From the NCBI RefSeq assembly GCF_001718835.1, contig NZ_CP013444.1, positions 1,674,001 to 1,738,000 on the forward strand: a stretch of 64,000 nucleotides of DNA, written 5' to 3'. The stretch is from Burkholderia cepacia. GTDB lineage: Bacteria; Pseudomonadota; Gammaproteobacteria; Burkholderiales; Burkholderiaceae. Shown in pieces: positions 54,967-63,329 of this stretch. The position numbers and the translations under genes are program-made. The notes beneath the pieces were generated by a model, which worked only from the letters and a program-made list of their open reading frames with translations, was not told where the DNA came from and did not search any database. Each line of letters begins with the position of its first letter. Positions within the stretch are counted from its first letter, which is position 1.

Positions 54967-56094
54967 TCAGCCGGCGTCGCGCGCGCGGGCGAGCGCCGCG
55001 AGATTCCCTTCGCCGAACCCGTGGTGCCCCTTGCGCTGCACGATTTCGAAGAAGATCTCGCCGGGCCGGCGCTTGACGAACGTCTGGAAGAACAGCCTCG
55101 GCACGCCGTCGCCGCCGATCTCGCCGTCGACCAGCACCGCGCGACGGCGCAGCGCGTCGAGATCGACACCGTGCCCCGGCAGCCGCGCATCGACCGTGTC
55201 GTAGTAGCGTGCGGGCGGCTCGATGAATTCGACGCCGTTCGCCCGCAGCGCGTCGACGCAGGACAGGATGTCGTCGGTAGCCAGCGCGACGTGCTGCACG
55301 CCCTCGCCCGGATGGTCGGGCAGATACGCGTGCATCAGCTCGGTGCGCCGCGTGCCTTCCTCGTAGACCGGAATCCGCACCGCGCCGCACGGCGACACCA
55401 TCACACGCGATTCCTCCGACACATGCCAGTGCGCGTCGATTTCGTGGATCTCGCGAAAATGCAGCAGGTCGTGATAGAAATCCAGCCACTCCCGCATGCG
55501 CCCCGCGCCGACGGTCTGCGTGAAATGATCGACCTGCTGCAGCCCGACGCCCGCGCAGTCGAGATCGGTATGCGCGGTCGCGATGTCGATCGGCCGGAAA
55601 TCGATGTCGAAGATCGAGATGTCGCCGACACCGCCGCGCTGGCCGTTACGCCCGCGCCAGCGGTCGACGAAATAGAGGTGAGAATCGCCGATGCCCTGGA
55701 TCGCCGGGATCTTCAGCTCGCCGACCCCGACCTTCTCGCCTTCGAACGCCCACGCACCGAGCTCGATCGCCCGTTCGAACGCGCGCCGGGCGCTGGCCAC
55801 GCGCAGCCCGATCGCGCAGACACCCATCCCGTATTCCTCCGCGTAGCGCGCGGCGAACGAATCGGGCTCGGCGTTGATCAGGAAATGCATCTGACCTTGC
55901 CGGTAGAGCGTGACGTTCTTGCTGACATGCCGCGCGATCGCCTTGAAACCGAGCTGCTCGAAGCGCTGCGCGAGCGCCTCGGGCACGGGCGCCGCGAATT
56001 CGACGAATTCGAGGCCGGCCATCCCGAGCGGATTGGCAGCCGGATCGGCAACGGGCGGCGTATCGCTGGACAGGGGGGGATGAGTGCCAGGCAT
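54967..56094 (-). CDS. hppD: 4-hydroxyphenylpyruvate dioxygenase
   Basis: A 375-residue enzyme from ATG 56094 with CGGAGA upstream. Two VOC domains are present; the iron ligands lie in GLQQVDHFTQTVGAG (His), GVQHVALATDDIL (His) and the C-terminal EIFFEIVQRKGHHGFGEGN (Glu). It converts 4-hydroxyphenylpyruvate to homogentisate in tyrosine breakdown. No homogentisate dioxygenase is adjacent. It is divergent from an MHS-family symporter, and the shared intergenic region holds a PcaR-like repeat. Confidence 0.93.
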   Translation of the reverse strand: MPGTHPPLSSDTPPVADPAANPLGMAGLEFVEFAAPVPEALAQRFEQLGFKAIARHVSKNVTLYRQGQMHFLINAEPDSFAARYAEEYGMGVCAIGLRVASARRAFERAIELGAWAFEGEKVGVGELKIPAIQGIGDSHLYFVDRWRGRNGQRGGVGDISIFDIDFRPIDIATAHTDLDCAGVGLQQVDHFTQTVGAGRMREWLDFYHDLLHFREIHEIDAHWHVSEESRVMVSPCGAVRIPVYEEGTRRTELMHAYLPDHPGEGVQHVALATDDILSCVDALRANGVEFIEPPARYYDTVDARLPGHGVDLDALRRRAVLVDGEIGGDGVPRLFFQTFVKRRPGEIFFEIVQRKGHHGFGEGNLAALARARDAG

Positions 56095-56279
56095 TCCAGT
56101 CTCCGAAGGCAAGCGGGGTCGATGAGGTGTTGCGCCGGGCCGCAGCGCGGCCCGGCGTCCGGGCCTGCGACTGTTCCGCGCGATGTCGTCAATGGTGCAG
56201 ATTTTAACCAGATCGTTCACGGCGGCACACCCTGGCCGAACGGACTGCGCGGCATCCGCCTAGTGCAAACCCGAAAAGC

Positions 56280-56313
56280 GTTCGATAATCGCACGGACTT
56301 GAACGATAATCGC
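56280..56313. promoter_or_regulatory. PcaR-like repeats CGATAATCGC
   Basis: GTTCGATAATCGCAC at 56280-56294 is, to my recollection, identical to the 15-base PcaR motif of Pseudomonas putida beta-ketoadipate promoters. A second copy, CGATAATCGC, lies at 56304-56313, so the cores are 21 bp apart, about two helical turns. The site is 130-165 bases before the MHS symporter and on the promoter side of hppD, both related to aromatic catabolism. No IclR-family gene is in the window. Confidence 0.6.
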
Positions 56314-56444
56314 GCACTTTGGCCATATGGCCAATTGCCGCGCCGCGATGCGCGCCCTATTCTCCGTTCACCCATCGACTTCAATGCAGCATCGGACGCG
56401 GCGCCGCCACGATTCCACGATGCGCCGTGCCAGGAGACACCGCC

Positions 56445-57752
56445 ATGACCCCGACCTTCGACACCCTCGACGCCGCCGCCAGCGCCCGCGTACGCAGCCA
56501 GGCCCGCAAGGCCGCGATCGGCAGCTTCGTCGGCGCCGTGGTCGACTGGTACGACTTCCTGCTGTACGGGATCGTCGCCGCGCTGGTATTCAATTCCGAG
56601 TTCTTCCCGAAAGTCAGCCCGACGATGGGCACGCTCGCGGCGTTCGCGACCTTCGGTGTCGGTTTCCTGTTCCGGCCGCTCGGCGGCGTCGTGTTCGGCC
56701 ACTACGGCGACCGGCTCGGCCGCAAGCGGATGCTGGTCCTGACGGTGATGCTGATGGGGCTGTCGACGGTCGCGATCGGCCTGCTGCCGGCGTTCTCGAC
56801 GATCGGCTGGTGGGCACCCGTGCTGCTGGTGCTGATGCGCGCGATCCAGGGTTTCGCGGTCGGCGGCGAATGGGGCGGCGCGGCGCTGATGGCCGTCGAG
56901 AGCGCGCCGAAGCAGAAGAAGGCGTTCTACAGCAGCGGCGTGCAGGTCGGCTACGGCGTCGGCCTCGTGCTGGCCACGGGCATCGTGTCGATCCTGAGCC
57001 ACACGCTCGGCGAGGCCGCGTTCAAGTCGTGGGGCTGGCGCCTGCCGTTCGTGTTCAGCATCGTGCTCGTGCTGATCGGGCTGTGGGTGCGCAAGAACAT
57101 GGACGAATCGCAGGAGTTCGTCGAGAAGGTCGAACACGGCAACCGCAAGCTGCGCCTGCCGGTGCTGGAGGCACTGACGCGCCATCCGAAGGCGTTCCTG
57201 CTGATCATTGCGCTGCGGCTCGCCGAACTGTTCACGATGTACATCGTCACCGCGTTCGCGCTCAGCTATTCGACGACGAACCTCGGCATGTCGCGCGACC
57301 TGTTCCTGAACATCGGCCTGCTGGTGGGCGCGGTGAGCTGCGTGACGATCCCGTGTTTCGCGTGGCTGGCCGACCGCTACGGCCTGCGCCGCATCTACCT
57401 GATCGGCGCGCTGATCGGCGTCGCGTCCGCGGTGCCGTTCTTCCTCGCGCTGGAAGCGCGGTCGATCGCGTGGATCGTGATCTTCTCGATCCTGCTCGCG
57501 AACGCCGCGCACGACATGGTCGTGAGCGTCCAGCAGCCGCTGTTCACCGAGCTGTTCGGCGCCGAATACCGCTATAGCGGCGCGGGCGTCGGCTACCAGT
57601 TCGCGAGCGTGGTCGGCGGCGGGTTCACGCCGTTCATCGCGGTCGGCCTCGTCAGCGTGGCCGGCGGTTCGTGGCATCTCGTCGCCGGTTACCTCGCGGT
57701 GGGCTGCCTGATCTCGCTGGTCGTCGCCGCGCGGATGCGGGCGGCGGGCTGA
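56445..57752 (+). CDS. MHS-family (metabolite:H+ symporter) MFS transporter
   Basis: A 435-residue transporter from ATG 56445 with AGGAG upstream. Twelve membrane segments are evident. Family signatures are AAIGSFVGAVVDWYDFLLYG, FRPLGGVVFGHYGDRLGRKR (the conserved loop between segments 2 and 3), MRAIQGFAVGGEWGGAAL and FAWLADRYGLRRIYLIG. Members import shikimate, alpha-ketoglutarate, proline/betaine and, in PcaT, dicarboxylates of the beta-ketoadipate route. The PcaR-like repeats upstream make an aromatic-catabolism substrate more likely, but this is inference. Confidence 0.9.
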   Translation: MTPTFDTLDAAASARVRSQARKAAIGSFVGAVVDWYDFLLYGIVAALVFNSEFFPKVSPTMGTLAAFATFGVGFLFRPLGGVVFGHYGDRLGRKRMLVLTVMLMGLSTVAIGLLPAFSTIGWWAPVLLVLMRAIQGFAVGGEWGGAALMAVESAPKQKKAFYSSGVQVGYGVGLVLATGIVSILSHTLGEAAFKSWGWRLPFVFSIVLVLIGLWVRKNMDESQEFVEKVEHGNRKLRLPVLEALTRHPKAFLLIIALRLAELFTMYIVTAFALSYSTTNLGMSRDLFLNIGLLVGAVSCVTIPCFAWLADRYGLRRIYLIGALIGVASAVPFFLALEARSIAWIVIFSILLANAAHDMVVSVQQPLFTELFGAEYRYSGAGVGYQFASVVGGGFTPFIAVGLVSVAGGSWHLVAGYLAVGCLISLVVAARMRAAG

Positions 57753-57940
57753 CTGTCCGCGGCCGGCCGCAGCGACGGCCGGCCGCGCGCAAGCGTCGGG
57801 CACGTGCAAGCTGCGCCGCGCAGCGTCAGACGCTGTCAAGCGCTGCCCTGATTTCCCCTTTTCCCGCTTGCACTTTCCACCGGCATCCCGAGCGATGGCA
57901 TCATATGGGCCTACGTCAGTCACCGATACGCCCCCATATC

Positions 57941-59242
57941 ATGTCGAATCTCATCGTCCACGGCGGCACTCCGCTGCGCGGGGACATCAAGCCGTCCGCG
58001 AACAAGAACGCCGTCCTGCCGATTCTGTGCGCCACCCTGTTGACCGACCAGCCGTTGCGCCTCATCGGCGTGCCGGACATCACCGACGTGCGCAAGATCC
58101 TCGACATCTTCCGCACGCTCGGCAGCGACGTGTCGGTCGACTTCACGACGGGCCTGCTCGAACTCCACCATCGCAACACGAAATTCGATCCGGCCGTCCA
58201 CCGGCTGCCGGAAGCGATGCGCTCGTCGATCATGCTGATCCCGCCGCTGCTCGCGCGCTTCGGCGTCGCGCGCCTCGAGAACGACGTGAAGGGCTGCACG
58301 CTCGGCGTGCGCGAGATCGATCCGCACGTCGAGGTGTTCGAGCGCTTCGGCGCGCACATCGAGCGCACGCCCGATTCGCTGATCGTCCGCACCGACGGCC
58401 CGCTGACGGCCAACGATCACTGGCTCGACTACGCATCGGTGACGACCACCGAAAACTTCGCGCTGTGCGCGACGAGCGCGAACGGCACGTCGACGCTGAT
58501 GAACGCCGCGTCCGAGCCGCACGTGCAGGAGTTCTGCCAGTTCCTCGCGATGATCGGCGTCGCGATCGAGGGGATCGGCACGTCGCGGCTCTGCGTGACG
58601 GGCGGCCGCAAGCTCGGCGGCGGCGAGTTCCGCTTCGCCGAGGATTTCCACGAAATCGCGACGTTCCTCGCGCTCGGCGCGATCACGGGCGGCGACATCA
58701 CGGTACGCAACTCGTCGCCCGAACACTTCCCGCTGATCGACCGCACGTTCGCGAAATTCGGCGTCAACGTCACGCACCGCGACGGCTGGTCGCGCGCGGA
58801 ACGCGACGGTCCGCTGCGCGTGCGCCGGCCGTTTACGCAGAACATCCTCACCAAGGTCGAAGCCGCGCCGTGGCCGTACCTGCCGGTCGACCTGCTGCCG
58901 ATCTTCATCGCGCTCGGCGTGCGCGCGGAAGGCAGCGCGATGTTCTGGAACAAGGTCTACGACGGTGCGCTCGGCTGGTCCGGCGAACTGTCGAAGTTCG
59001 GCGCGCACGTGCTGCTGTCCGATCCGCACCGGCTGATCACGTTCGGCGGGCTGCAACTGACGCCGGCCCGCGTCGAGAGCCCGTACATCATCCGCGTCGC
59101 GATCGCGCTGCTGATGGTGGCCGCGAGCATCGAAGGCCGCTCGGAAATCATGAACGCGCTGCCGATCCGCCGCGCGCATCCGCATTTCGTCGAGAACCTG
59201 CGCTCGGTCGGCGCGAACGTCGAATGGACGAGCAGCGAATAA
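57941..59242 (+). CDS. murA: UDP-N-acetylglucosamine 1-carboxyvinyltransferase paralogue
   Basis: A 433-residue enolpyruvyl transferase: LIVHGGTPLRGDIKPSANKN with the Lys-Asn pair, MRSSIMLIPPLLARFGVARL, the active-site cysteine in VKGCTLGVREIDPHVEVFER and FAEDFHEIATFLALGAITGG. It transfers enolpyruvate to UDP-GlcNAc in murein synthesis, or to a related sugar. It is divergent from ordinary MurA in several loops (ENDVKGCTLG in place of the common PGGCAIG), so it is a second copy. ATG 57941 or the in-frame ATG 57905 could start it; neither has a good ribosome-binding site. The two lie within the inverted repeat ATATGGG/CCCATAT. Confidence 0.85.
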   Translation: MSNLIVHGGTPLRGDIKPSANKNAVLPILCATLLTDQPLRLIGVPDITDVRKILDIFRTLGSDVSVDFTTGLLELHHRNTKFDPAVHRLPEAMRSSIMLIPPLLARFGVARLENDVKGCTLGVREIDPHVEVFERFGAHIERTPDSLIVRTDGPLTANDHWLDYASVTTTENFALCATSANGTSTLMNAASEPHVQEFCQFLAMIGVAIEGIGTSRLCVTGGRKLGGGEFRFAEDFHEIATFLALGAITGGDITVRNSSPEHFPLIDRTFAKFGVNVTHRDGWSRAERDGPLRVRRPFTQNILTKVEAAPWPYLPVDLLPIFIALGVRAEGSAMFWNKVYDGALGWSGELSKFGAHVLLSDPHRLITFGGLQLTPARVESPYIIRVAIALLMVAASIEGRSEIMNALPIRRAHPHFVENLRSVGANVEWTSSE

Positions 59243-59719
59243 CGCCGCTCCCGAAGCCCCTTACGCCGTGCCTTCTGCCGCATCGCTGCCCGGCCGCGCC
59301 CATGCGTGGCCGGGCATGCGCCGCATGCGTCCACATCATCGCGACGCAAAATACGCGGCGAAAATCTCCATTCCAAACTTGTCCTATTGCGCGAGCGCGC
59401 CCCGAACCCTAGCCTGCCCTTCTTTCGGCTTGCACGGAATTGATCGGTCGAAACACGACGATTCAACCCGTACGTTCACGACGCATGAAGACAAAATGCG
59501 ACCTGATGCAGATGCTCGATGTCTGGCTCAATGCGTGGCGCAATGGCGAAGTCGATCAACTGAACTTCGTCGAAAGCCCGCACTTCTTCATCAAGATCAA
59601 GGCCGCGTATCCCGGTAATCCGTGAAGAACCAGAAAAAAGCTCCCGCGAAGCGTCTTCGTCTTTCATGATCATGGCTAGCAGAATTTGCGAATCTCAACA
59701 ACAGCGGTGCTTTACCAAA
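59243..59719. other. Junction region between core DNA and AT-richer island
   Basis: The left part (to about 59,630) has host-like GC-rich composition and contains only one weak small ORF. From about 59,640 the composition becomes AT-rich and stays so to the window end. No tRNA, integrase or clear direct repeat was seen at the switch. Confidence 0.5.
59485..59625 (+). CDS. Possible 46-residue protein
   Basis: ATG 59485 starts a 46-residue frame with natural-looking composition: MKTKCDLMQMLDVWLNAWRN, then GEVDQLNFVESPHFFIKIKA. No clear ribosome-binding site is visible; an in-frame ATG at 59440 gives 61 residues. The family is unknown. It is the last host-like sequence before the AT-rich island. 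Confidence 0.4.
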   Translation: MKTKCDLMQMLDVWLNAWRNGEVDQLNFVESPHFFIKIKAAYPGNP

Positions 59720-60514
59720 TTATGATTGCTTGACGGCAACCGACAATCCACGCTGAATGATTTTTCGCATACTACCTATGTGTCTCGCATCTGCGAGAAA
59801 TATTTGCAAAAGATGTGAGCCAACCTCACTTTCGATTTCAGCCTTTCGATTGGCCAGCTCAATATAAAACCTAACTTGTCGCGCTAGACCAGGGTCTGTG
59901 TCTTCTATGCTGATAACCTCTAGTCCCTCTCTTTCAAGCGCGACATAGAGCGGATCACCTTTTTTAAGATCAGATAGCGGCGCAAGCCGTAGCCAATTGG
60001 TGAAGATCAACGTCCCTCCCGGTTTTAGGACTCGCGCTATTTCGCGCGAGGACGCATGAAACGGTCGAGCGTGCTGAATCGAGTCGAGAGCTATAACGAC
60101 CGAGAACGCGCCATCCTCAAAAGGTAAGGCCAAGAATGAACCATTGACAAAGCTCGTATTTTTGAATCCAAGCAGGTTTGATCGATCACACGCTGACCGC
60201 ACCGCAACCTCGGAAATGTCCAGCCCTACAGCATGATCCGCATATTTTGAAAAAATACGAGTGAATCCGCCTGCACCGCAGCCTATATCCAGCACGGCTG
60301 ATTCCTCGCGAAATGCGGTGTATATCACTTCGTTGCACTTTTGAATGTCCGACCGCCGAACGTACGAAAGTTGCTCTTCAACATCACAATATTCGTCACC
60401 AAAGGTTACTTTGAGGGCCGTAAAGAAAGACTTGCTGTTACAAAGATGCAGATATGCCGTATCGTAGAGCTCGCCTAACGGCTGATGGACTATGTCATCG
60501 GTCAAATTTTTCAC
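59720..60514 (-). CDS. SAM-dependent methyltransferase of the island cluster
   Basis: A 264-residue class I methyltransferase: motif I in AVLDIGCGAGGFTRIFSKYA, motif II region HAVGLDISEVAVRSACDRSN, the post-I acidic LPFEDGAFSVVIALDSIQHA and ARVLKPGGTLIFTNWLRLAP. The pattern is that of small-molecule methyltransferases (ubiquinone/sterol-like fold), not of rRNA or DNA enzymes. It is the last gene of the cluster, 26 bp after the MFS exporter gene, and probably tailors the product by O-, N- or S-methylation. The substrate is unknown. Confidence 0.85.
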   Translation of the reverse strand: MKNLTDDIVHQPLGELYDTAYLHLCNSKSFFTALKVTFGDEYCDVEEQLSYVRRSDIQKCNEVIYTAFREESAVLDIGCGAGGFTRIFSKYADHAVGLDISEVAVRSACDRSNLLGFKNTSFVNGSFLALPFEDGAFSVVIALDSIQHARPFHASSREIARVLKPGGTLIFTNWLRLAPLSDLKKGDPLYVALEREGLEVISIEDTDPGLARQVRFYIELANRKAEIESEVGSHLLQIFLADARHIGSMRKIIQRGLSVAVKQS

Positions 60515-60540
60515 CTTTGAGCCCTAGCAGGCTAATCGCG

Positions 60541-61833
60541 TTATCGAAACGCATCTGGGTACACGGAACCATAGCTCTCGCGAAGCTCCGTGTCCGGTTT
60601 GCTCAAGAAGTACCGAACCGGAGTGACGAGCGGGATCGCCAGCGCCGAAGCTGCCGTCATTGCGATCAATCCGGCCAGAGTCGCCTTGAAACCGATGGCG
60701 ACAACGAGGCCGCCGGCAACCAGACTGCCCACCGGATTGATTGCCATCGAAAGAAATGAGACTGCGGACATCATTTGATTAAGATGCGACGCTGGCGTAG
60801 CCAAGGCTCGGACAGACGATGTGTTTATGTTAATCAACATAAGCCCGAGACCACCGAGAAAAAATGCCACCAGCAAAACATAAAGATAATTCGAGAAATA
60901 GACCGCCCCCATATTACAGGCGAGCAGGCCGAATCCCAGAGCCACGGAGCGATCTCGTCCGATCAGGGTATTGCTATGCTTTACCAGCCACGCGCTTCCA
61001 CAAAAAATTCCGACCGCGAATATCGCCTCAAGGACACCGAGAATTGAAGCGGATAGATGAGCCTCATGTTGGATATAGTAAGGCATCAACATCGAAAAAA
61101 ATGGATAAAGCGAGAAATTGATTCCCATGGCGAGTACAGCCAGGTAGAATTCTACCTTTACGATGAACAGCATTCGCAACCCGGAAAATGGGTTTGGTCG
61201 TCCGCGCGTCGAGTATGCGTTGCTTGCGTTTGGCGTCGAAAATGTCTTAGCTAACACGAACCCAATCAATATCGAGCCCACGCCCATGCCTATTAAATCC
61301 ACTAGCAACGTAATCGCTTCTCCAGAGCCTGTGATAAGGAATCCGGCCAAAGGAGGGCCTGCCAGTAATGCAAGAGAGTACAACATACCCTTGGTGCCGA
61401 AGGCCGCCGACACTTTATCGGCCACAACCAATGTGGGAATGATACTTGATTGAAGGGGATCTCGAATTCCCGTTGCTACGGCTATCACAGCCATCATAAG
61501 AGCAACAACGACGGGATAAAAAACGCCTAGAAAAGCCAAACCAGCGAGGACGGCGCATGCGATCGCGGATACTAGATTACAAGCAATGATAAGCACTGCC
61601 TTGTTATATCGATCTCCCACAAAGCCAAGGAATAGTCTCGTGACTAGCTCTGCACACGCAGCGAAAGCTAACATCGAAGCAAAGATCGCCGTCGACTTTG
61701 TCACACGAAGGGACCACCACGCCACTGCCAGCTGTGTGCATCGATCACCTAAATTAATAAACAAAAAGCCGGTCTGAAAAAAACAAAGATTCCAATTACC
61801 GCGCAAGTCGTTTAGATTGGCGAACAATTTCAT
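60541..61833 (-). CDS. MFS transporter (probable exporter) of the island cluster
   Basis: A 430-residue protein with 12 probable membrane segments. ATG 61833 (MKLFANLNDLRGNWNL) is chosen; TTG 61863 is a longer alternative. Segments such as FQTGFLFINLGDRCTQLAVA, RLFLGFVGDRYNKAVLIIAC and IRDPLQSSIIPTLVVADKVS resemble EntS- and macrolide-type exporters. It has no substrate-binding signature I can name. Its position between the sulfur-transfer genes and the methyltransferase suggests export of, or self-protection from, the cluster's product. Confidence 0.85.
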   Translation of the reverse strand: MKLFANLNDLRGNWNLCFFQTGFLFINLGDRCTQLAVAWWSLRVTKSTAIFASMLAFAACAELVTRLFLGFVGDRYNKAVLIIACNLVSAIACAVLAGLAFLGVFYPVVVALMMAVIAVATGIRDPLQSSIIPTLVVADKVSAAFGTKGMLYSLALLAGPPLAGFLITGSGEAITLLVDLIGMGVGSILIGFVLAKTFSTPNASNAYSTRGRPNPFSGLRMLFIVKVEFYLAVLAMGINFSLYPFFSMLMPYYIQHEAHLSASILGVLEAIFAVGIFCGSAWLVKHSNTLIGRDRSVALGFGLLACNMGAVYFSNYLYVLLVAFFLGGLGLMLININTSSVRALATPASHLNQMMSAVSFLSMAINPVGSLVAGGLVVAIGFKATLAGLIAMTAASALAIPLVTPVRYFLSKPDTELRESYGSVYPDAFR

Positions 61834-61919
61834 ATCGATGAATGAGCATGATTGCAAAAACAAAACGTGGATGCAATGGATTTCAGAAAATTTATGATTT
61901 CCAAGATTCGCCTATTTTA

Positions 61920-63038
61920 TTAAACAGTTGCATCGCCAGCTTCTTGAGAGAATTTGTTCATCCCACCTTCCAGGCTGAAAACTGCCACTTCAGGAAGGCC
62001 ACTTTGCACAAGTCTCGCAGCTGTCTGGCTCCGGATACCGGATTGGCAGTAAAACACGATCTTGGATGCTCCTTCCAAAAGACCAAGCTTGAAAGGTAGT
62101 TCACTAAGCGGAATGTGAATGGCTCCGTCGATCACTCGCTGCCGCTCGTGGGCGTTTCGGACGTCCACCGTCAGCATCGACTGGTCGTCGTGTCTCCATC
62201 CGAGATACGTTCCCCGTGAGACCTGGTCAATACGATCTCCAGGCGCGGCGCAGGTTGCCGGATCTTCAATTTCGACGACGGCGGCGTCCGAAGGGACTCC
62301 CACATAGAGCGGATTGTCTGCGCGCCGTGATAGATCGAATCTTCTAAAATCCATTGTCAAAGCATCCACACAGAGTAGCTTTCCGGCAAGGCAGTCACCA
62401 ACGTCAAGAATTAATTTCAATACTTCGGTAGCCTGCAGACATCCCATAATTCCCGGCAGTACCCCAAGCACGCCAGCTTCTTGGCAGTTCGGTGCAAGGT
62501 GCGCCGGAGGAGGAGATGGAAAGAGGTCGCGATAATTCGGCGTCCTCTCCTTCTCCCTTGTTACGTTGAAGACCGCTAACTGTCCCTCGAACTGACTGAT
62601 TGACGCGTAGACAAGTGGCTTTCCAAGCTTGTAGCAAGCGTCGTTGGCAAGGTATTTTGCTGCAAAATTGTCTGTACCATCCACGACAATGTCGTATTCC
62701 GAAAGCAGCGGCAGGATGTTGCTCGCCGATACACGGACTGTATGCCGAAGCACAATCAGGTCTGGAGCCATCGCTTGTAATCGACGCGCGGCCACGTCGA
62801 CCTTCTTGTAGCCCACGTCACTTGCCGCATACAGGACTTGCCTATGCAGGTTGCTTTCGTCCACGACATCATCGTCGACGATACCTATCGTACCAACACC
62901 GGCGGCGGCGAGATAAGTCAGCACGGGACAGCCCAACCCTCCTGCGCCAATGACGACCACCCGAGCCGCTTGTATCTTAGCTTGACCAACGTCGCCGACT
63001 TCAGAGAGGAGTATCTGCCTGCTAAATCGTTTCGACAT
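61920..63038 (-). CDS. MoeB/ThiF-type adenylyltransferase fused to rhodanese
   Basis: A 372-residue two-domain protein. The E1-like domain has the ATP site VVVIGAGGLGCPVLTYLAAA, DDDVVDESNLHRQVLY, VVDGTDNFAAKYLANDAC and the cysteine region APNCQEAGVLGVLPGIMGCL. A rhodanese domain follows (TVDVRNAHERQRVIDGAIHI) with the persulfide cysteine in FYCQSGIRSQTAARL. This is the MoeZ/MoeBR architecture that adenylates the C-terminal Gly of a ThiS/CysO-like carrier and converts it to a thiocarboxylate. The zinc CxxC pairs of E. coli MoeB are absent, as in MoeZ. It begins 5 bp after the carrier gene. Confidence 0.92.
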   Translation of the reverse strand: MSKRFSRQILLSEVGDVGQAKIQAARVVVIGAGGLGCPVLTYLAAAGVGTIGIVDDDVVDESNLHRQVLYAASDVGYKKVDVAARRLQAMAPDLIVLRHTVRVSASNILPLLSEYDIVVDGTDNFAAKYLANDACYKLGKPLVYASISQFEGQLAVFNVTREKERTPNYRDLFPSPPPAHLAPNCQEAGVLGVLPGIMGCLQATEVLKLILDVGDCLAGKLLCVDALTMDFRRFDLSRRADNPLYVGVPSDAAVVEIEDPATCAAPGDRIDQVSRGTYLGWRHDDQSMLTVDVRNAHERQRVIDGAIHIPLSELPFKLGLLEGASKIVFYCQSGIRSQTAARLVQSGLPEVAVFSLEGGMNKFSQEAGDATV

Positions 63039-63043
63039 TTCAA

Positions 63044-63316
63044 TTAGCCTCCGGCAACAGCACTAATAATAGCGACCTCTGCATCGCTAGCGATGGAAAG
63101 AGTGCTCATGTCTTCCGACGACACGCGACGCCCCGATACGAAAATGCCGATAAAAGGCTGGATCTCTCCGTTCGGCAACGCGACGGGACCAACCAGGCCT
63201 GGGTAAAGCGCGAATATCTCGTCGAGTATGGTTCGAAACGCGGTAGTTTTGGTCTCATGCTTTGCGTTACCTGCAGTGAACTGGCGCAACTGGCGAGGAA
63301 AAATGACCGTAGGCAT
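63044..63316 (-). CDS. CysO/ThiS-like sulfur carrier protein
   Basis: A 90-residue beta-grasp protein from ATG 63316 (MPTVIFPRQLRQFTAG); a longer frame from TTG 63349 overlaps the previous gene. Segments GEIQPFIGIFVSGRRVSSED and DAEVAIISAVAGG match CysO of Mycobacterium tuberculosis, which also ends in AVAGG. The C-terminus is already Gly-Gly, so no processing is needed before thiocarboxylation by the enzyme encoded next. It would deliver sulfur to an acceptor made by another cluster enzyme. The AVAGG ending favours the CysO/natural-product type over MoaD. Confidence 0.9.
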   Translation of the reverse strand: MPTVIFPRQLRQFTAGNAKHETKTTAFRTILDEIFALYPGLVGPVALPNGEIQPFIGIFVSGRRVSSEDMSTLSIASDAEVAIISAVAGG

Positions 63317-63329
63317 TTTGATCAACAAA

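Noticed and set aside
59243..59719. tRNA or integrase at the island boundary
   Set aside because: No cloverleaf-like sequence, CCA end or recombinase frame could be read there.
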